The notes beneath the pieces are model-generated. The model saw nothing but the letters and a program-made list of their open reading frames with translations. It was not told the DNA's origin and did no database searches. The position numbers and the translations under genes were made by a program. Positions 10,656 to 20,210 of a stretch of 64,000 bases of DNA are shown piece by piece; within the stretch, counting starts at the first letter, position 1; each line of letters opens with the position of its first letter. Origin of the DNA: Apoderus coryli (lineage: Eukaryota; Arthropoda; Insecta; Coleoptera; Attelabidae); contig OU452207.1 of the NCBI GenBank assembly GCA_911728435.2, positions 14,905,682 to 14,969,681 on the forward strand. The letters run 5' to 3'.

Positions 10656-11382
10656 TAAATATCCATGAAGAGCCCATAAAATTTCTCCCCTCGTATCGGC
10701 GGGTTTTCAACATTACAAAGGAATACCGCACTGTGTTTTTTTTTTCGTTTTAAACTGACTTTAGTTTTGTACTTTACTAAATGGTACTTATATAAAAGGA
10801 TTACTACTTACCTTATATTTCTACATTTGTTGTATTATTTGGGAACAAATTTTAAAAATAGATTTAGGAACACACTTCAATTTTCAACTGTATACATTTA
10901 ACTAAACAAAACAAAAATGACGCGTAAACAAAAAGTCTATGAGAATGTCATAATGTCAATGTTTCGAGTATTCAGTCTATGGTCCGGGTGCATTGATTTG
11001 CGCGCGTTATTCAGAATTTAATGGTTAGGTTCGTAAAATTAATGCTTAGCATCCATTGAATCAACGATGATCGTTTATTAGTTTTTATGTTCGCTGTTCA
11101 TAGGTTTATGATTTACAAGTTATTATGTTAAAGGCGAAGAGCATAAATTAATAAATTTAAAATATTGAAGCAATAAATAGTGACATTATATTGATGAAAA
11201 AAAAACATAAATTTTCAATGTCTTGCATTTATTGATTAGTGTTTCATCGTACATTGTTTCTATGTATGAAATTATTAATTTATGATCAAAATTCATTGTA
11301 ACAGTGACCAATTCATAATATTAATGTTCAAAATATTGATGACAACCATTCATTGGTTTTACGTACAATATTTTTTTCAGTG

Positions 11383-13623
11383 TACAGGTGTTGCTTGAAA
11401 TTTAGCTTTTTATCGAGCGTCATCCCCAGGTACTCCACGCTGGTTGACTGCGTGATCGTTTGGCCTTCCATCTGGAGGTTGTATCTTTGATGTAACAAGA
11501 TAATATGTTGACATTTGTTGACATTTATCTTGAGCTTCCATTTTCGGTAATATCGTTCTAAGTCGTCCAGGTGGCGCTGTACATAGTTGTTTGCTTGTAT
11601 TTCCTGTGATGAGCTTGCCCGAATTGCTATATCATCAGAAAAAAGTGTAGTTTTTGTGTTAATATTTGTAGGTATATCACTCGCATATATGTTGAAGAGG
11701 ATGGGTGATAAAATGCCGCCCTGGGGTAGTCCGCCCGTTTGACTGATCGGATCACTGCGTTTCCCTTCCACTTGTACCTGGAACGATCTTTCTTTAAGAT
11801 ATTGTTGGACGATTCTTGTGATGTTTGTCGGTACATTAGCTCTCATCATTTTGTGTATTAAGCCATCCAACCAAATGGTGTCATATGCCTTTTCAAGATC
11901 CAATAAAACCATTGACGTGTGGCGGTTTATGTTCATGTTAATCATGGCTTCATCGGCTATTCTTGATATTTGCATGACGGTGGAGTGTTTAGAGCGGAAT
12001 CCAAATTGGTCCGCCTGTATGACGTTGTGGCTTTCTATGAATGATTGTAACCTTTGAAAATAATCCTTTCAAGTACCTTGCCGACGGTGTTTAGCAGTGA
12101 TATTGGTCGATAATTCTCGGGTTTCCTCTCGTCTTTGCCTGGCTTCCTCAAAGGTACAATGACAGCCTTTTTCCATAAAACTGGGTAGTACTGATGTTTC
12201 AGGCACCCATTTATAATGTACATGAGTTGGACCAGGTATTTCCTGGGCAGATTTTTTAAGAACCTTGGCCTGAATTTCATCCTCGCCGGGTGCCTTCAGT
12301 GGCCTCATTTTACCAATCACCCTCTTGATTTCATTTGGGGAAGCGTAGTCACCAAGTGGTGTTGTTGTTTGTATTCTTGACAGGAGTTGGATTGAAGCCT
12401 CGACATCCTCGGTTGTTTCTCGGTCAGAGTAGTCTTCAGTCATTGCTTGAGTCGCTGCTAGTTTGTTGCCGATTAAAGCGGCTTTTTCTGTGTTTGATGT
12501 GACAAACACCTCGTTTTCGTTGTGGAGTGGTGGTATAGTGTTGGCACTACGTGGATTCCTCACAGATTTTATGACTTTCCAGATATTATCGCCTTGCTGT
12601 TGTGTTTTTTTGACGTAATTCTGCCATAGCTCTTCTTGGTGAGATCTAATGAGTCCAGTTGTTAGCTCGTTATAATACTTCAGAATCTCATAGTCTTGAG
12701 GTAGTCGGGTTCGTTGATATTTGCGTCTGCGTTTGTTCCTCTCCTTGATGGTGTCAGTGATATTTTCCGGAAGGTTTTTATGTACGTTGGTGTATTGGGG
12801 GATGTTGTTATCGCTCGCTTCTTTAACCCTGTTGGTGAAGTCCCTTACACAGTTTTCAATTTGCTGAGGATTTTCTAGTTCTCTGCGTATTTGCCAATTC
12901 ATGTTGAGGTCCTGCCGAAAACCATTCCAGTTGGCGCTTTTGAAGTTACGGAATTTTCGGGGTGGCGGCAACATTGGTACCGTGCACCTAATATCTATTT
13001 TTACCGGTAAATGATCAGAGGGTAGGTCATTTATGGTCTTGATACCCACACTTATATTTCGTGTTATCGCAAAATCAAGCGTGGAGCATGAGTGGTTATG
13101 GATTGTATTAATCCTAGTGTAATCATCCGGGTAATAAATTTCCAGTTCCAAATTGTCTACAACTCTTCTAAGCATGTTACCATTTGCGTTGTTTACAGTA
13201 TTGTTTCATGTTACGTGCCGGGCGTTAAAGTTGCCAACTACAATGGTGTTTTCGTTCCCCTCAAACAGGCTTGTCATGTCCTCAATCATTATAGCTTCGC
13301 GTGGTTTTTGGTATAATTTTTGCTGTACCTATTTTAATTGCAACGGTTTCGGCGTTTGTTGTGTTTGTGGGTACCTCTTCATACTCAAAGGTAGATCTCA
13401 CATAAATTGCGACACCACCAGCTCCAATGATCGTGTTCGGTCTATTTTTAAACATTACGTTGTACCCCCGGATGTTGGGAGGCTATCTACTTTTTAGTTT
13501 TGTTTCTGTTAGTGCCACGACGTCGAAATTATTGTCTAGAACGAATTGCCGGAATTCTAAAGTTTTTCCTATGATGCCGTTCCCGTTCCATAACATTAAT
13601 TTTATGCCTCTCTTTTGGGCCAT
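11383..13623 (-). pseudogene. LINE ORF2, endonuclease and reverse transcriptase (N-terminal part)
   Basis: Translation starts at ATG 13623-13621, which overlaps the ORF1 stop as TAATG. The first residues (MAQKRGIKLMLWNGNGI, then ALTETKL) are the start of an APE-type endonuclease; SDHLPV near 13015 is its last catalytic block. After a linker come polymerase blocks: PLKAPGEDEIQ, KPENYRPISLLNTVGK, MVLLDLEKAYDTIW, TGGLPQGGILSPILFN and the catalytic LFSDDIAI, in which S replaces the usual A of the ADD motif. A stop after TETKLKSR near 13490, breaks near 13280-13170 and a frameshift near 12240 show decay. The frame continues past the nested element at 8647. Confidence 0.85.
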
Positions 13624-14860
13624 TATGGCTGAAGAGACGCAAGGACCTGGATTTTTTCCAGGTCAGTTGTAGCATTTTTTAAGCCTTCTTTAAGTTGCCT
13701 GGCTAGTTTTATTAATTTTTTAAGGTCGCATATTTGATTTATTTCTTCTATTTCCCTCAATAGGGTTTTTAAATCGTTCACGCCCTCTTCGGTGTTTGAT
13801 TGTGGTATCATTGTGGTGTTTGCTGTAATCCTGCTATACGACACTCCAGGTTGGATTGGTGCCGGTTTAGTGATTAGTTTTGGTTGTTCTTTTGTTGGGT
13901 TTTGCTTATTTATTCTAGCCACTTGCGCTTCTAGGTATTCGATTAATTTATCGCATTTTGAATAGTTCGCCGTGTGGGAACCGCCGCAGTTGGCGCATTT
14001 GACTTGGCCTACTGAATCTTTTTCTAGTTTACACTCATTTGTTAAGTGTGGTTTGGCACACTTCAGGCATTTCGGTTGTTTATGACAGTTTGTGGACCCG
14101 TGTCCAAAGTCCTGACACCAATGGCATTGACTATATCCTTTCTTTTTAGCGTAGGTCTCCCACTTTATAATGCAATGTCCAATGCTCCTTACTTTTTTCA
14201 TTTCCCAAATTTTACTGTTTTGAGGAACTGTCAGAAGGTATGAGTGCGATTGCCCATTTTTGGATTTCATTGGTATGCAGCTGCTTACCTCTATATTTTG
14301 TTCTTGAAGGCTTTCCTTAATTTCGGCTTCGTCCACGTTTGGTATTCCCTTAAAGACGAGCTTCTTTTGTTTATCTTCCTTTCTGGCATAGGTGAAGAAT
14401 TCCACCTCATCTTTTTCCATTTCTTTTTTAAGAACTTCATGATTTTTCAATGATTTTGTTACGATTTTAAATTGCTTTTTCTGGTATTGTATTGCGAAGT
14501 CGTCGTTTCCTAATAGTATGCTTGTAGGAATTCTTTCATGTGTACCTTGGAGGTGATGATTAGAGGAGGAATCCTCGCTGGTTTTTCAAGCTTGGTTTTT
14601 GCAGTGTTGTTGTTGGTTTTAGGTTCGTCAGTAGTGACATCCATTACGTTATTTTCGTCCTCATCATCGTTCGATAGGACACTGAATCTGTTGCTGACGT
14701 AGAGGTCAGCAACAGATTCAGCGGCTGTAACGTTCTTCCTCATGGTGTCGCTTTCACTGTCACTATTACAGGGGTTTAAGTTTGGCGTCACTTTAGTGTT
14801 CGTCTTAACTATTTCGATATTGTGTAATCTAAACTTGATTAATAAGTGTCTATGTTGCAC
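13623..14860 (-). pseudogene. LINE ORF1, gag-like nucleic-acid-binding protein with zinc knuckles
   Basis: Two overlapping minus-strand frames form the protein; a frameshift lies between about 14510 and 14450. The N-terminal third is acidic and serine-rich (NPCNSDSESDTMRKN). The central part carries a domain typical of Jockey gag (KWETYAKKKGYSQCHWC) followed by CCHC knuckles (CQDFGHGSTNC, CLKCAKPHLTNEC, CANCGGSHTANYSKC). The protein packages the LINE RNA. Its stop overlaps the ORF2 start, implying reinitiation coupling. Length near 410 residues is normal for the clade. Confidence 0.85.
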
Positions 14861-15137
14861 TGATTTTGGGTCACTAAGCTTTATTTCTCTTTCGAGTTCA
14901 TTGCATCTTATGCAGTTTTTATGTTTTTAATATTTTTAGTTTTTAACATAGTATGCCCAGTGGGCGTACTTGCTTTTCCTCTATCTATCGTATTCACCAC
15001 CTAATGTTCTATTACTTACGAGATAATATACTTGGCACAATAATATAAAAGTTTCTAGATTTTATACTCGTTCAAACTCACAATCACTTTCTAGCACAGG
15101 AAGCACACGTGTTACTCACTCGGTATTCACCTCTCTC
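14861..15137 (-). promoter_or_regulatory. 5' UTR of the Jockey-like LINE, probable internal promoter region
   Basis: This stretch lies between the target duplication and the first gag codon. Jockey-clade elements carry an RNA polymerase II promoter inside the 5' UTR and start transcription at their first base. No motif here was identified beyond position, so the promoter role is inference. Confidence 0.45.
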
Positions 15138-15581
15138 TTCGCATAGTGATGTCCCATGGCATACATAAATATGTTTGTCGAATCTATTATTACAACCAGC
15201 GCACAATAAAGCAGTAGCAATATCTACAGTGATTGTCCCAGCCGCTACAACTTTTTTAATATTAGGATTGGCCAAAATTTTAACCGGTTCGCAGGTTTCC
15301 TTCAGCATCACCGTTCTTGTCGCAGTTGAAACTATATTCGAGCACACGCTGCACTTGGTTCCATTCATTTGGCAGGATTCGCATATTGATGTCCCATGGC
15401 ATACATAAATATGTTTGTCGAATTTATTATTACAACCAGCGCACAATAAAGCAGTAGCAATATCTACAGTAATTGTCCCAGCCGCTACAACTTTTTTAAT
15501 ATTTAAAACACATTCCAATGTCCCCAGTTTGTAAAGAAAAGATTGTTTAATTTGAATGTAATTAGAGGACACCGGATACAT
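15138..15581 (-). pseudogene. 5' part of SIAH-like gene with two tandem RING fingers
   Basis: Minus strand from MYPVSSNYIQIKQSFLYK. An 80-residue unit (NIKKVVAAGTITVDIATALL, CAGCNNKFDKHIYVCHGTSI, CESCQMNGTKCSVCS, then LKETCEPVKILANP) is followed directly by a second copy. The DNA period is exactly 240 bp. Each unit has a RING-like C-x2-C, C, C-x2-C, C-x2-C spacing. The usual His is displaced: CHGTSICESC puts H directly after the third Cys and T where GHSICESC would have H. The second unit is cut at CHGTSLCE by the LINE target duplication and resumes at 8012. Beyond the cut the frame runs into LINE 5' UTR, so the last residues before 15084 are not native. Confidence 0.75.
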
Positions 15582-15852
15582 TTGTTTTTTATATATTTCA
15601 ACATATCAAGTTTTTCCGAAAAATTCATTATAAAATTTTTAGTATTTATAACGAGGTCGTATTTAAATATTTCTACTCCTTATGCTCCTAATACTTGATA
15701 TAGTTGTTAATACAAATGTTTCTCATCGTAAAATATATCAACCACAAAAACATTATGACGTTGCTCTAACAAACAACCCCTGTGCATCGCCTCTTCAGAT
15801 TCGACAGCATCATGGCTAATATTCTTAAAACTGAAAGCCTTAATTTTTATTA

Positions 15853-16031
15853 CTAGGTTGCCTGGAAATAAGGCTCTTCTGCTTGACGGATGCTATACAG
15901 AATAATGGTGTGTATATTGCAAAGTGCATACGTGCGTAAACAACCATTAGCGGGGCAATCAATTATTCTATTAATGCAGAAACGTTCGTGATTTTCTACC
16001 CCAGACCGTGAAAGTTGATGTGGGCAATTGA
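15853..16031 (-). pseudogene. SIAH/TRAF-like zinc-finger exon fragment, copy 1
   Basis: CPHQLSRSGVENHERFCINR followed by IIDCPANGCLRTYALCNIH matches the alternating Cys/His pattern of the zinc fingers that follow the RING in SIAH-type ligases. Here the finger is upstream of the RING frame on the same strand, the reverse of SIAH. The same order and spacing recur in the copy at 31576-31980. On its 5' side the homology to copy 2 stops at about 16031, where the CR1-like LINE begins. Confidence 0.6.
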
Positions 16032-16618
16032 CATATTCACCAATATACACCATTGATGACGTAATGAATAAATTACTGTCTCTTGAACACTCGTATAATG
16101 ATCTATTAAACAAATTCAACAGACAGTTGGAAATAAATAAATCTCTGTCGTCTGAACTGGCAGCGATTAAAGATACGATTCGCGCCGAAAAAGCACGAAG
16201 ACTGGAACACGACACGTGTGATGATATAATACAAGAACTTGGCGATCGTGAAAAACGCAAAAACAACCTGATTGTGTTTGGACAGCGGGACTCGCAGTCC
16301 GAGTTAACCGCATATGCAGCTGGATACGCAGCGCGGATACCGCAGTAGGTCACAGGCCGCTGCGTGTGTGTTGTTCTGCGAGAAGCGCGTCTGGTGAGGG
16401 AAGTTTTGAGTAAGTCAAAAAGTCTTAAATCAGATCCACAACGTAAACACATCACTGTTTCGTCCGACAAAACGAAGAGACAGCAACACCAATATATGAT
16501 CATAAAGCAGCAACTGACGAAGCGGAGGAGCAGGGGGGGAAACAATATTAAAATCGCGTTTCTCAAAGGAATTCCAACAATTGTAAAGACAGTTAATAAT
16601 AATCTGGATTTAAACTAG
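16028..16618 (+). pseudogene. LINE ORF1, coiled-coil protein, one in-frame stop
   Basis: One frame broken by TAG at 16346-16348. The first half has heptad-like leucines (LLSLEHSYNDLLNKFNRQLE) and a charged helix. The second half (LVREVLSKSKSLKSDPQRK, then HITVSSDKTKRQQHQYMI) resembles the basic C-terminal half of CR1/L2-type ORF1 proteins, which bind and chaperone LINE RNA. No CCHC knuckle. About 196 codons, shorter than usual at the N terminus. Confidence 0.65.
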
Positions 16619-16621
16619 CTT

Positions 16622-17041
16622 TTTTGTCTAAAAGAGGTGATATCGAACTAAGCATTGCTTATCAAAATGTAAGAGGTTTAAATGCAAAGACTAATGAATT
16701 TTATGCGTCTGCATTGCATCAGCTGAATACAATATAATCGGGATGACTGAGACTTGGATTCAGGAGGGCATTTTGAGTTCTGAACGGTTTGAGGATAGAT
16801 ATATCGTTTACCGCAGGGACCGTGACAACGATGCGCTTGGTGTGACTAGGGGCGGAGGCGTGCTGCTGGCCGTCAGATTTGACTTGAACTCAAAAAAAAT
16901 TCAAATATCAAACTTTTCTTCACTACATCCATCAATAGATTTGCTTGGATGTAAAATACGTGTGGGTTATTTTTCATTTGTCTGCTTCTGTGTGTATGTC
17001 CCCCCAAATCTAAATGTCGATCACTATATTCAGCTGTTTGA
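16622..17041 (+). pseudogene. LINE ORF2, APE-type endonuclease fragment
   Basis: LSIAYQNVRGLNAKTNEFY is the opening of an APE endonuclease. GMTETWIQ carries the catalytic Glu. YRRDRDNDALGVTRGGGVLL and FVCFCVYVPPN are the following blocks. A frameshift near 16735 separates the first two. The frame ends in the poly(T) start of the inserted element at 17042. Confidence 0.75.
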
Positions 17042-18520
17042 TTTTTTTTTTTTATTTAAGAAGAACTGCATCAACCCTGTGGGTTATTAGCAGGTGGTAC
17101 AATTATTTTATACAGGAGAAGTTGTTTACGCTAGTTGACATTATGATATTCACTAGTATAAAGATAGCTTAAATTTATTTTAAGTGGTGTTTTGATTCTT
17201 CCAAATGAGTTTCTTGGAAGTAGATTAGAGTTGTAGCATTTCCAATGGTGTATAGTATCCATTCATGTTCCATTGACGGATTGATTCGAATTGATTGGAC
17301 ATGAATTGCATTTGGTTAACTTAGGTTATTATTTTTAGTGCCCTTGTGAGGAGGCATCACTTTCGAGGTCTGTAGTTTCGATGTCCAGTGCTATTAGAAT
17401 CTTTTTTCTGAGTTTCGTTAGACGAGATTTAATGGATCTTTCTGTTAGATAAGGGTACACCGCGTGCGACATTTCGGTGACAGCTTCCAAATGATTTGTA
17501 CATTTTTTTACAATACTCACAGGATCCGTGGATCCATACGTATTTTCAAAAAGGTCAACTAATTGATCATGGGTTAAAACACAAACGATTTTGATTGGAT
17601 ATAATCTTTTGCAGGGGATAAGAGGACTTGTATATCGGAGTTAGTACTATTTCTAGGTTTGTTTTTTTGTGCTTCTTATAGAAGGTAAAAGAAAAGGGTC
17701 AGGATTCTGGTTGTCCGTTTGTTCCATAGGGGGAGTAACTGTTTGAGATAGGTTGCGTTTGTAGTTTGAATTTAGAGGTAAAATTGTAGCAGTTGAAGTA
17801 GGTTTTGATAAGGGATCTACTACTTTTGTGATCGATGAATGTTTTAGCACTGCTGGTGTAGGACGCTGTGGATCATTGGTCGTTGGGTTATCTGTAGGAT
17901 TGTTGTCTTGCGGTTTTGCTGTTGGACACTTTGATGCTATATGACCTTGTCTTTTGCAGTTATAGCATGCCATGGGGTCTTGAGATAGGAATATACAGTA
18001 CTGTGTTTCTTCATATGAAATAAGTATGGATTATGGTATGCATTTTCTGGTGGGTTTATGTATACTTGTCTACGAAACCTCATTACGTGGCTGAGTTCTG
18101 GTTTGGATACTCCCATCTTCAAAAAAGTGAATGGTGACATTAATTTTAGACCAATTTTGCATAATTCGGATTGAAGAACTGTATGTGGAATTGATGGACA
18201 TACGTTTACTTATACTATATAAGTCTCTCCGATGGTGTAATAAATCGTCGTGCTTCGAATTTTGTGCCATTGATCATAACGTTTCCATGTTTATGCATAG
18301 ATTTGTCCACAGTCTTTTTGTTATGTAGATATACACATATACGGTTGTTTGAGGTGCGAGAAGAAAATAAGATATTTTTTGGACTAATAAGTGTGCCTAA
18401 AGCAAATAAGTATTCTTCCAGTTTAATTCCTTCAACCGAAGCAAATATTATGGCACAAAAAATGTTTCCGATCAATACTCACAGTAAAAGGTTCAGTTTT
18501 CGAAAGGCTAACTAGCCATT
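17042..18520 (-). mobile_element. Gag-only (half-LINE) retroelement insertion
   Basis: On the minus strand the insertion ends in a poly(A) tail (T-run at 17042-17053) and carries one gag-like protein and no polymerase. The upper boundary near 18520 is approximate, because the CR1-like text resumes between about 18530 and 18660. It resembles HAL1-type half-LINEs of other genomes, which rely on enzymes supplied by a full LINE. A target duplication could not be assigned. Confidence 0.65.
17335..18475 (-). pseudogene. LINE gag-like ORF1 with CCHC knuckle, several frames
   Basis: Minus strand: VEGIKLEEYLFALGTLISPK and KFEARRFITPSERL, then a break near 18215. Next MSPFTFLKMGVSKPELSHVM and FRRQVYINPPENAYHN, a break near 17990, the knuckle CYNCKRQGHIASKC, a Pro/Thr-rich spacer and a C terminus (SHAVYPYLTERSIKSRLTKL) ending at 17335. 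This order of RRM-like, knuckle and C-terminal helical parts is that of insect I/Jockey-group ORF1 proteins. At least three frame changes make it inactive. Confidence 0.75.
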
Positions 18521-18659
18521 ACTGTATCAGCAACTTCTGCTTCAGGACTGGTCTTACCCTTGATCATATCAGTGTTGTGAATCAATCTGAGTTGGCATTC
18601 TATGAGATTGTTGATGAAATATTTACCATGTGCGCCCCTAATCTGTAGTCCACACATTG

Positions 18660-19300
18660 TTTAAGATACCGCAACATGTTTAGGGAATTAAGGACTAGAG
18701 TCAAGAACAAAATCAACATGGCATATAATAATTATTTAATAGAAGTCCAGGATTCGGTAAAAAAAGATCCAAAAAGATTATGGAACTTTGTACAAAATCA
18801 AAGGAATCCAGGGGAATGTATGATGTGGATGGCATTGAGTACTCCACGCCTGATGACATGGTAAACGCCTTTGCAAAATAGTTCAACAGTGCGTACGTAA
18901 ATAGTACACCTCGTCAAGATGAAAAGTCACCTGACAACATATCTCACATATCGGTGGGTCTCTTTGATATTGATGATGTCCTTACGTCACTTAAACAACT
19001 AAAACCAAAAATGATATCGGGACCAGATAACATTCCAGCCTTCATCCTAAGAGACTGTGCGACTGTCTTTGCATCACCCCTACGAGCTTTCTTCAACAAA
19101 TCACTGAGCTCCAATGTATTCCCTGATGATCCTGAATGATCGTGTTGCGAACTATCGACCTATCTCTCTTCTCGCCAACTTCTTGAGGGTCTTTGAGACA
19201 ACACTTCACAGAAAAATATTTAGCCAGGTGAAACAACAAATTGACTCGCACCAGCATGGCTTTTTTCGTGGGCGATCTACAGTAACTAACTTGACATGTG
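18660..19300 (+). pseudogene. CR1-like LINE ORF2, linker and first reverse-transcriptase blocks
   Basis: ELRTRVKNKINMAYNNYLIE and SVKKDPKRLWNFVQNQR are the linker typical of CR1-group ORF2. DDVLTSLKQLKPKMISGPDN, NYRPISLLANFLRVFE and QHGFFRGRSTVTNL are polymerase blocks 0 to 2. Frameshifts lie near 18820, 18890 and 19135. Everything from the catalytic Asp block onward is missing. Confidence 0.75.
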
Positions 19301-19769
19301 GTTCGTCCTGGACCTTCCTTTTGTATGTTTATATATGATAGATTTTGTTAATATTTACTTTAATTTATAAACAGAAACACGAAAACCAATTTTATACTCT
19401 TTAATATCAATTTTAGCACATAACATTCATAGCGTCACAAGCATTAATAACGTGTATAATATATCAAACTCAACTAGCGACTGTATTATATGAAGATACA
19501 ATACGCATAAACAGGCTATGTATATTGAAAAACTATTTTGTACATAACATCTAATATAATATGGGCAAAAGAGAGATGACAATAATATCCCGGCATCTGC
19601 AGCTGCAATCTGGTTTTTCAGTACCTGCCTATGTACTTGGTCTAGATGGCTGTCGCCGTGGTTATTGTCCCTTATTTATGTTGTATCTAACACGGCCTTC
19701 CTGCCCATGGTTCGTCCTCGAACTATCCTGTAAGAAAATATGAAAAGCGGCTCTTTTTTGAAAAGAGCA
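19301..19769. other. Spacer bounded by an 11-bp direct repeat
   Basis: TGGTTCGTCCT occurs at about 19302 and again at about 19710, flanking some 400 bp of AT-rich DNA without a recognisable gene. It may be a target duplication of an unknown insertion that ended the LINE, or chance. Confidence 0.35.
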
Positions 19770-20210
19770 GCCCTTCAAATCAAATGGTTTAACCGCAGTC
19801 GATTAGCCTTTAGATTTCATGTGGACCGCAGCCCCTTTTTAGTCAAAACCGCAGCCATCAAATTTTAGTTTTATATAGACCGCAGTCCTTTTTATTCATG
19901 ACCGCAGCCATCAAATGTTAAAAAGTTTAGTTTTATATGGACCGCAGCCCTTTTTATGCATGACCGCAGCCATCAAATTTTAAAAAGTTTATTTTTATAT
20001 AGACCGCAGCCCTTTTTATGCATGACCGCAGCCATCAAAATTTTAGTTTTATATGGACCGCAGTCCTTTTTATGAATGACCGCAGTCATCAAATTTTAGT
20101 TTTATATGGACCGCAGTCCGTTCTATGAATGACCGCAGCCATCAAATTTTAGTTTTATATGGACCGCAGTCCGTTTTATGAATGACCGCAGCCATCAAAT
20201 TTTAAAAAGT
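19770..20210. repeat. Tandem array of 54-62-bp units beside gypsy integrase
   Basis: About seven units with the core TTTAGTTTTATATGGACCGC, AGTCCTTTTTATGAATGACC and GCAGCCATCAAATTTT. Unit starts lie near 19864, 19927, 19987, 20041, 20095 and 20149. Longer units contain an extra TAAAAAG. The first, near 19785, is degenerate. The array ends where the integrase stop codon begins (minus strand), so it occupies the place of the element's 3' non-coding region. Confidence 0.85.

Larger units (their letters stand above)
8648..11382. mobile_element. 2.7-kb DNA transposon with TA duplication, nested in the LINE; no transposase recognised
   Basis: Ends are CACTGAACCGAAAAGG on the left and the complement of CACTGAAAAAAATATTG on the right. 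Both are flanked by TA (8646-8647 and 11383-11384), and removal restores the LINE reading frame exactly. The terminal match is short (CACTGAA, then similar A-rich and TACGT-containing sequence). Both arms are rich in ATTAATGTT, ACGAACGATGAACAT and GTACGTTAAAACGATG words. The left arm holds four 65-bp tandem copies (8823-9082). The middle carries a decayed LINE fragment and a short unknown frame rather than a transposase, so it looks like a non-autonomous element that has collected passengers. Superfamily unresolved; TA suggests Tc1/mariner. Confidence 0.8.
8013..15137 (-). mobile_element. Full-length Jockey-like LINE, split by a nested DNA transposon
   Basis: TTCGCATAGT occurs on both sides (8003-8012 and 15138-15147) as a target duplication. 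Removing the span and one copy of the repeat restores the RING-gene sequence, as seen in the uninterrupted repeat at 15377-15390. Minus-strand order is 5' UTR (15137 to about 14860), gag-like ORF1 (14860-13623), ORF2 with endonuclease and reverse transcriptase (13623 to about 8060) and a short 3' end. Without the nested element at 8648-11382 the length is about 4.39 kb, normal for a complete Jockey-clade element. No RNase H domain was seen, as expected for that clade. Confidence 0.88.
16028..19300 (+). mobile_element. CR1-like LINE, truncated at both ends and interrupted by a gag-only LINE
   Basis: Plus-strand order is ORF1 (16028-16618), endonuclease (16622-17041), a minus-strand insertion (17042 to about 18520), then the linker and first polymerase blocks (18660-19300). 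The match to LINE polymerase is lost at about 19300, before the catalytic YADD block. This is an unusual 3' loss for a LINE and implies a later deletion or insertion. The left boundary cuts the zinc-finger exon of the RING gene. Confidence 0.75.

Noticed and set aside
11818..12057. Plus-strand frames opposite the LINE ORF2 and gag (11818-15408)
   Set aside because: Shadows of a clearly coding minus strand.
8003..15147. Reading 7877-8012 and 15138-15581 as two separate RING copies
   Set aside because: The shared 10-bp repeat and exact continuity of the repeat unit show one gene split by a LINE.
15853..16566. A 237-codon minus-strand frame
   Set aside because: Only the last 60 codons match the zinc finger of the duplicate; the rest is the complement of the plus-strand LINE ORF1.
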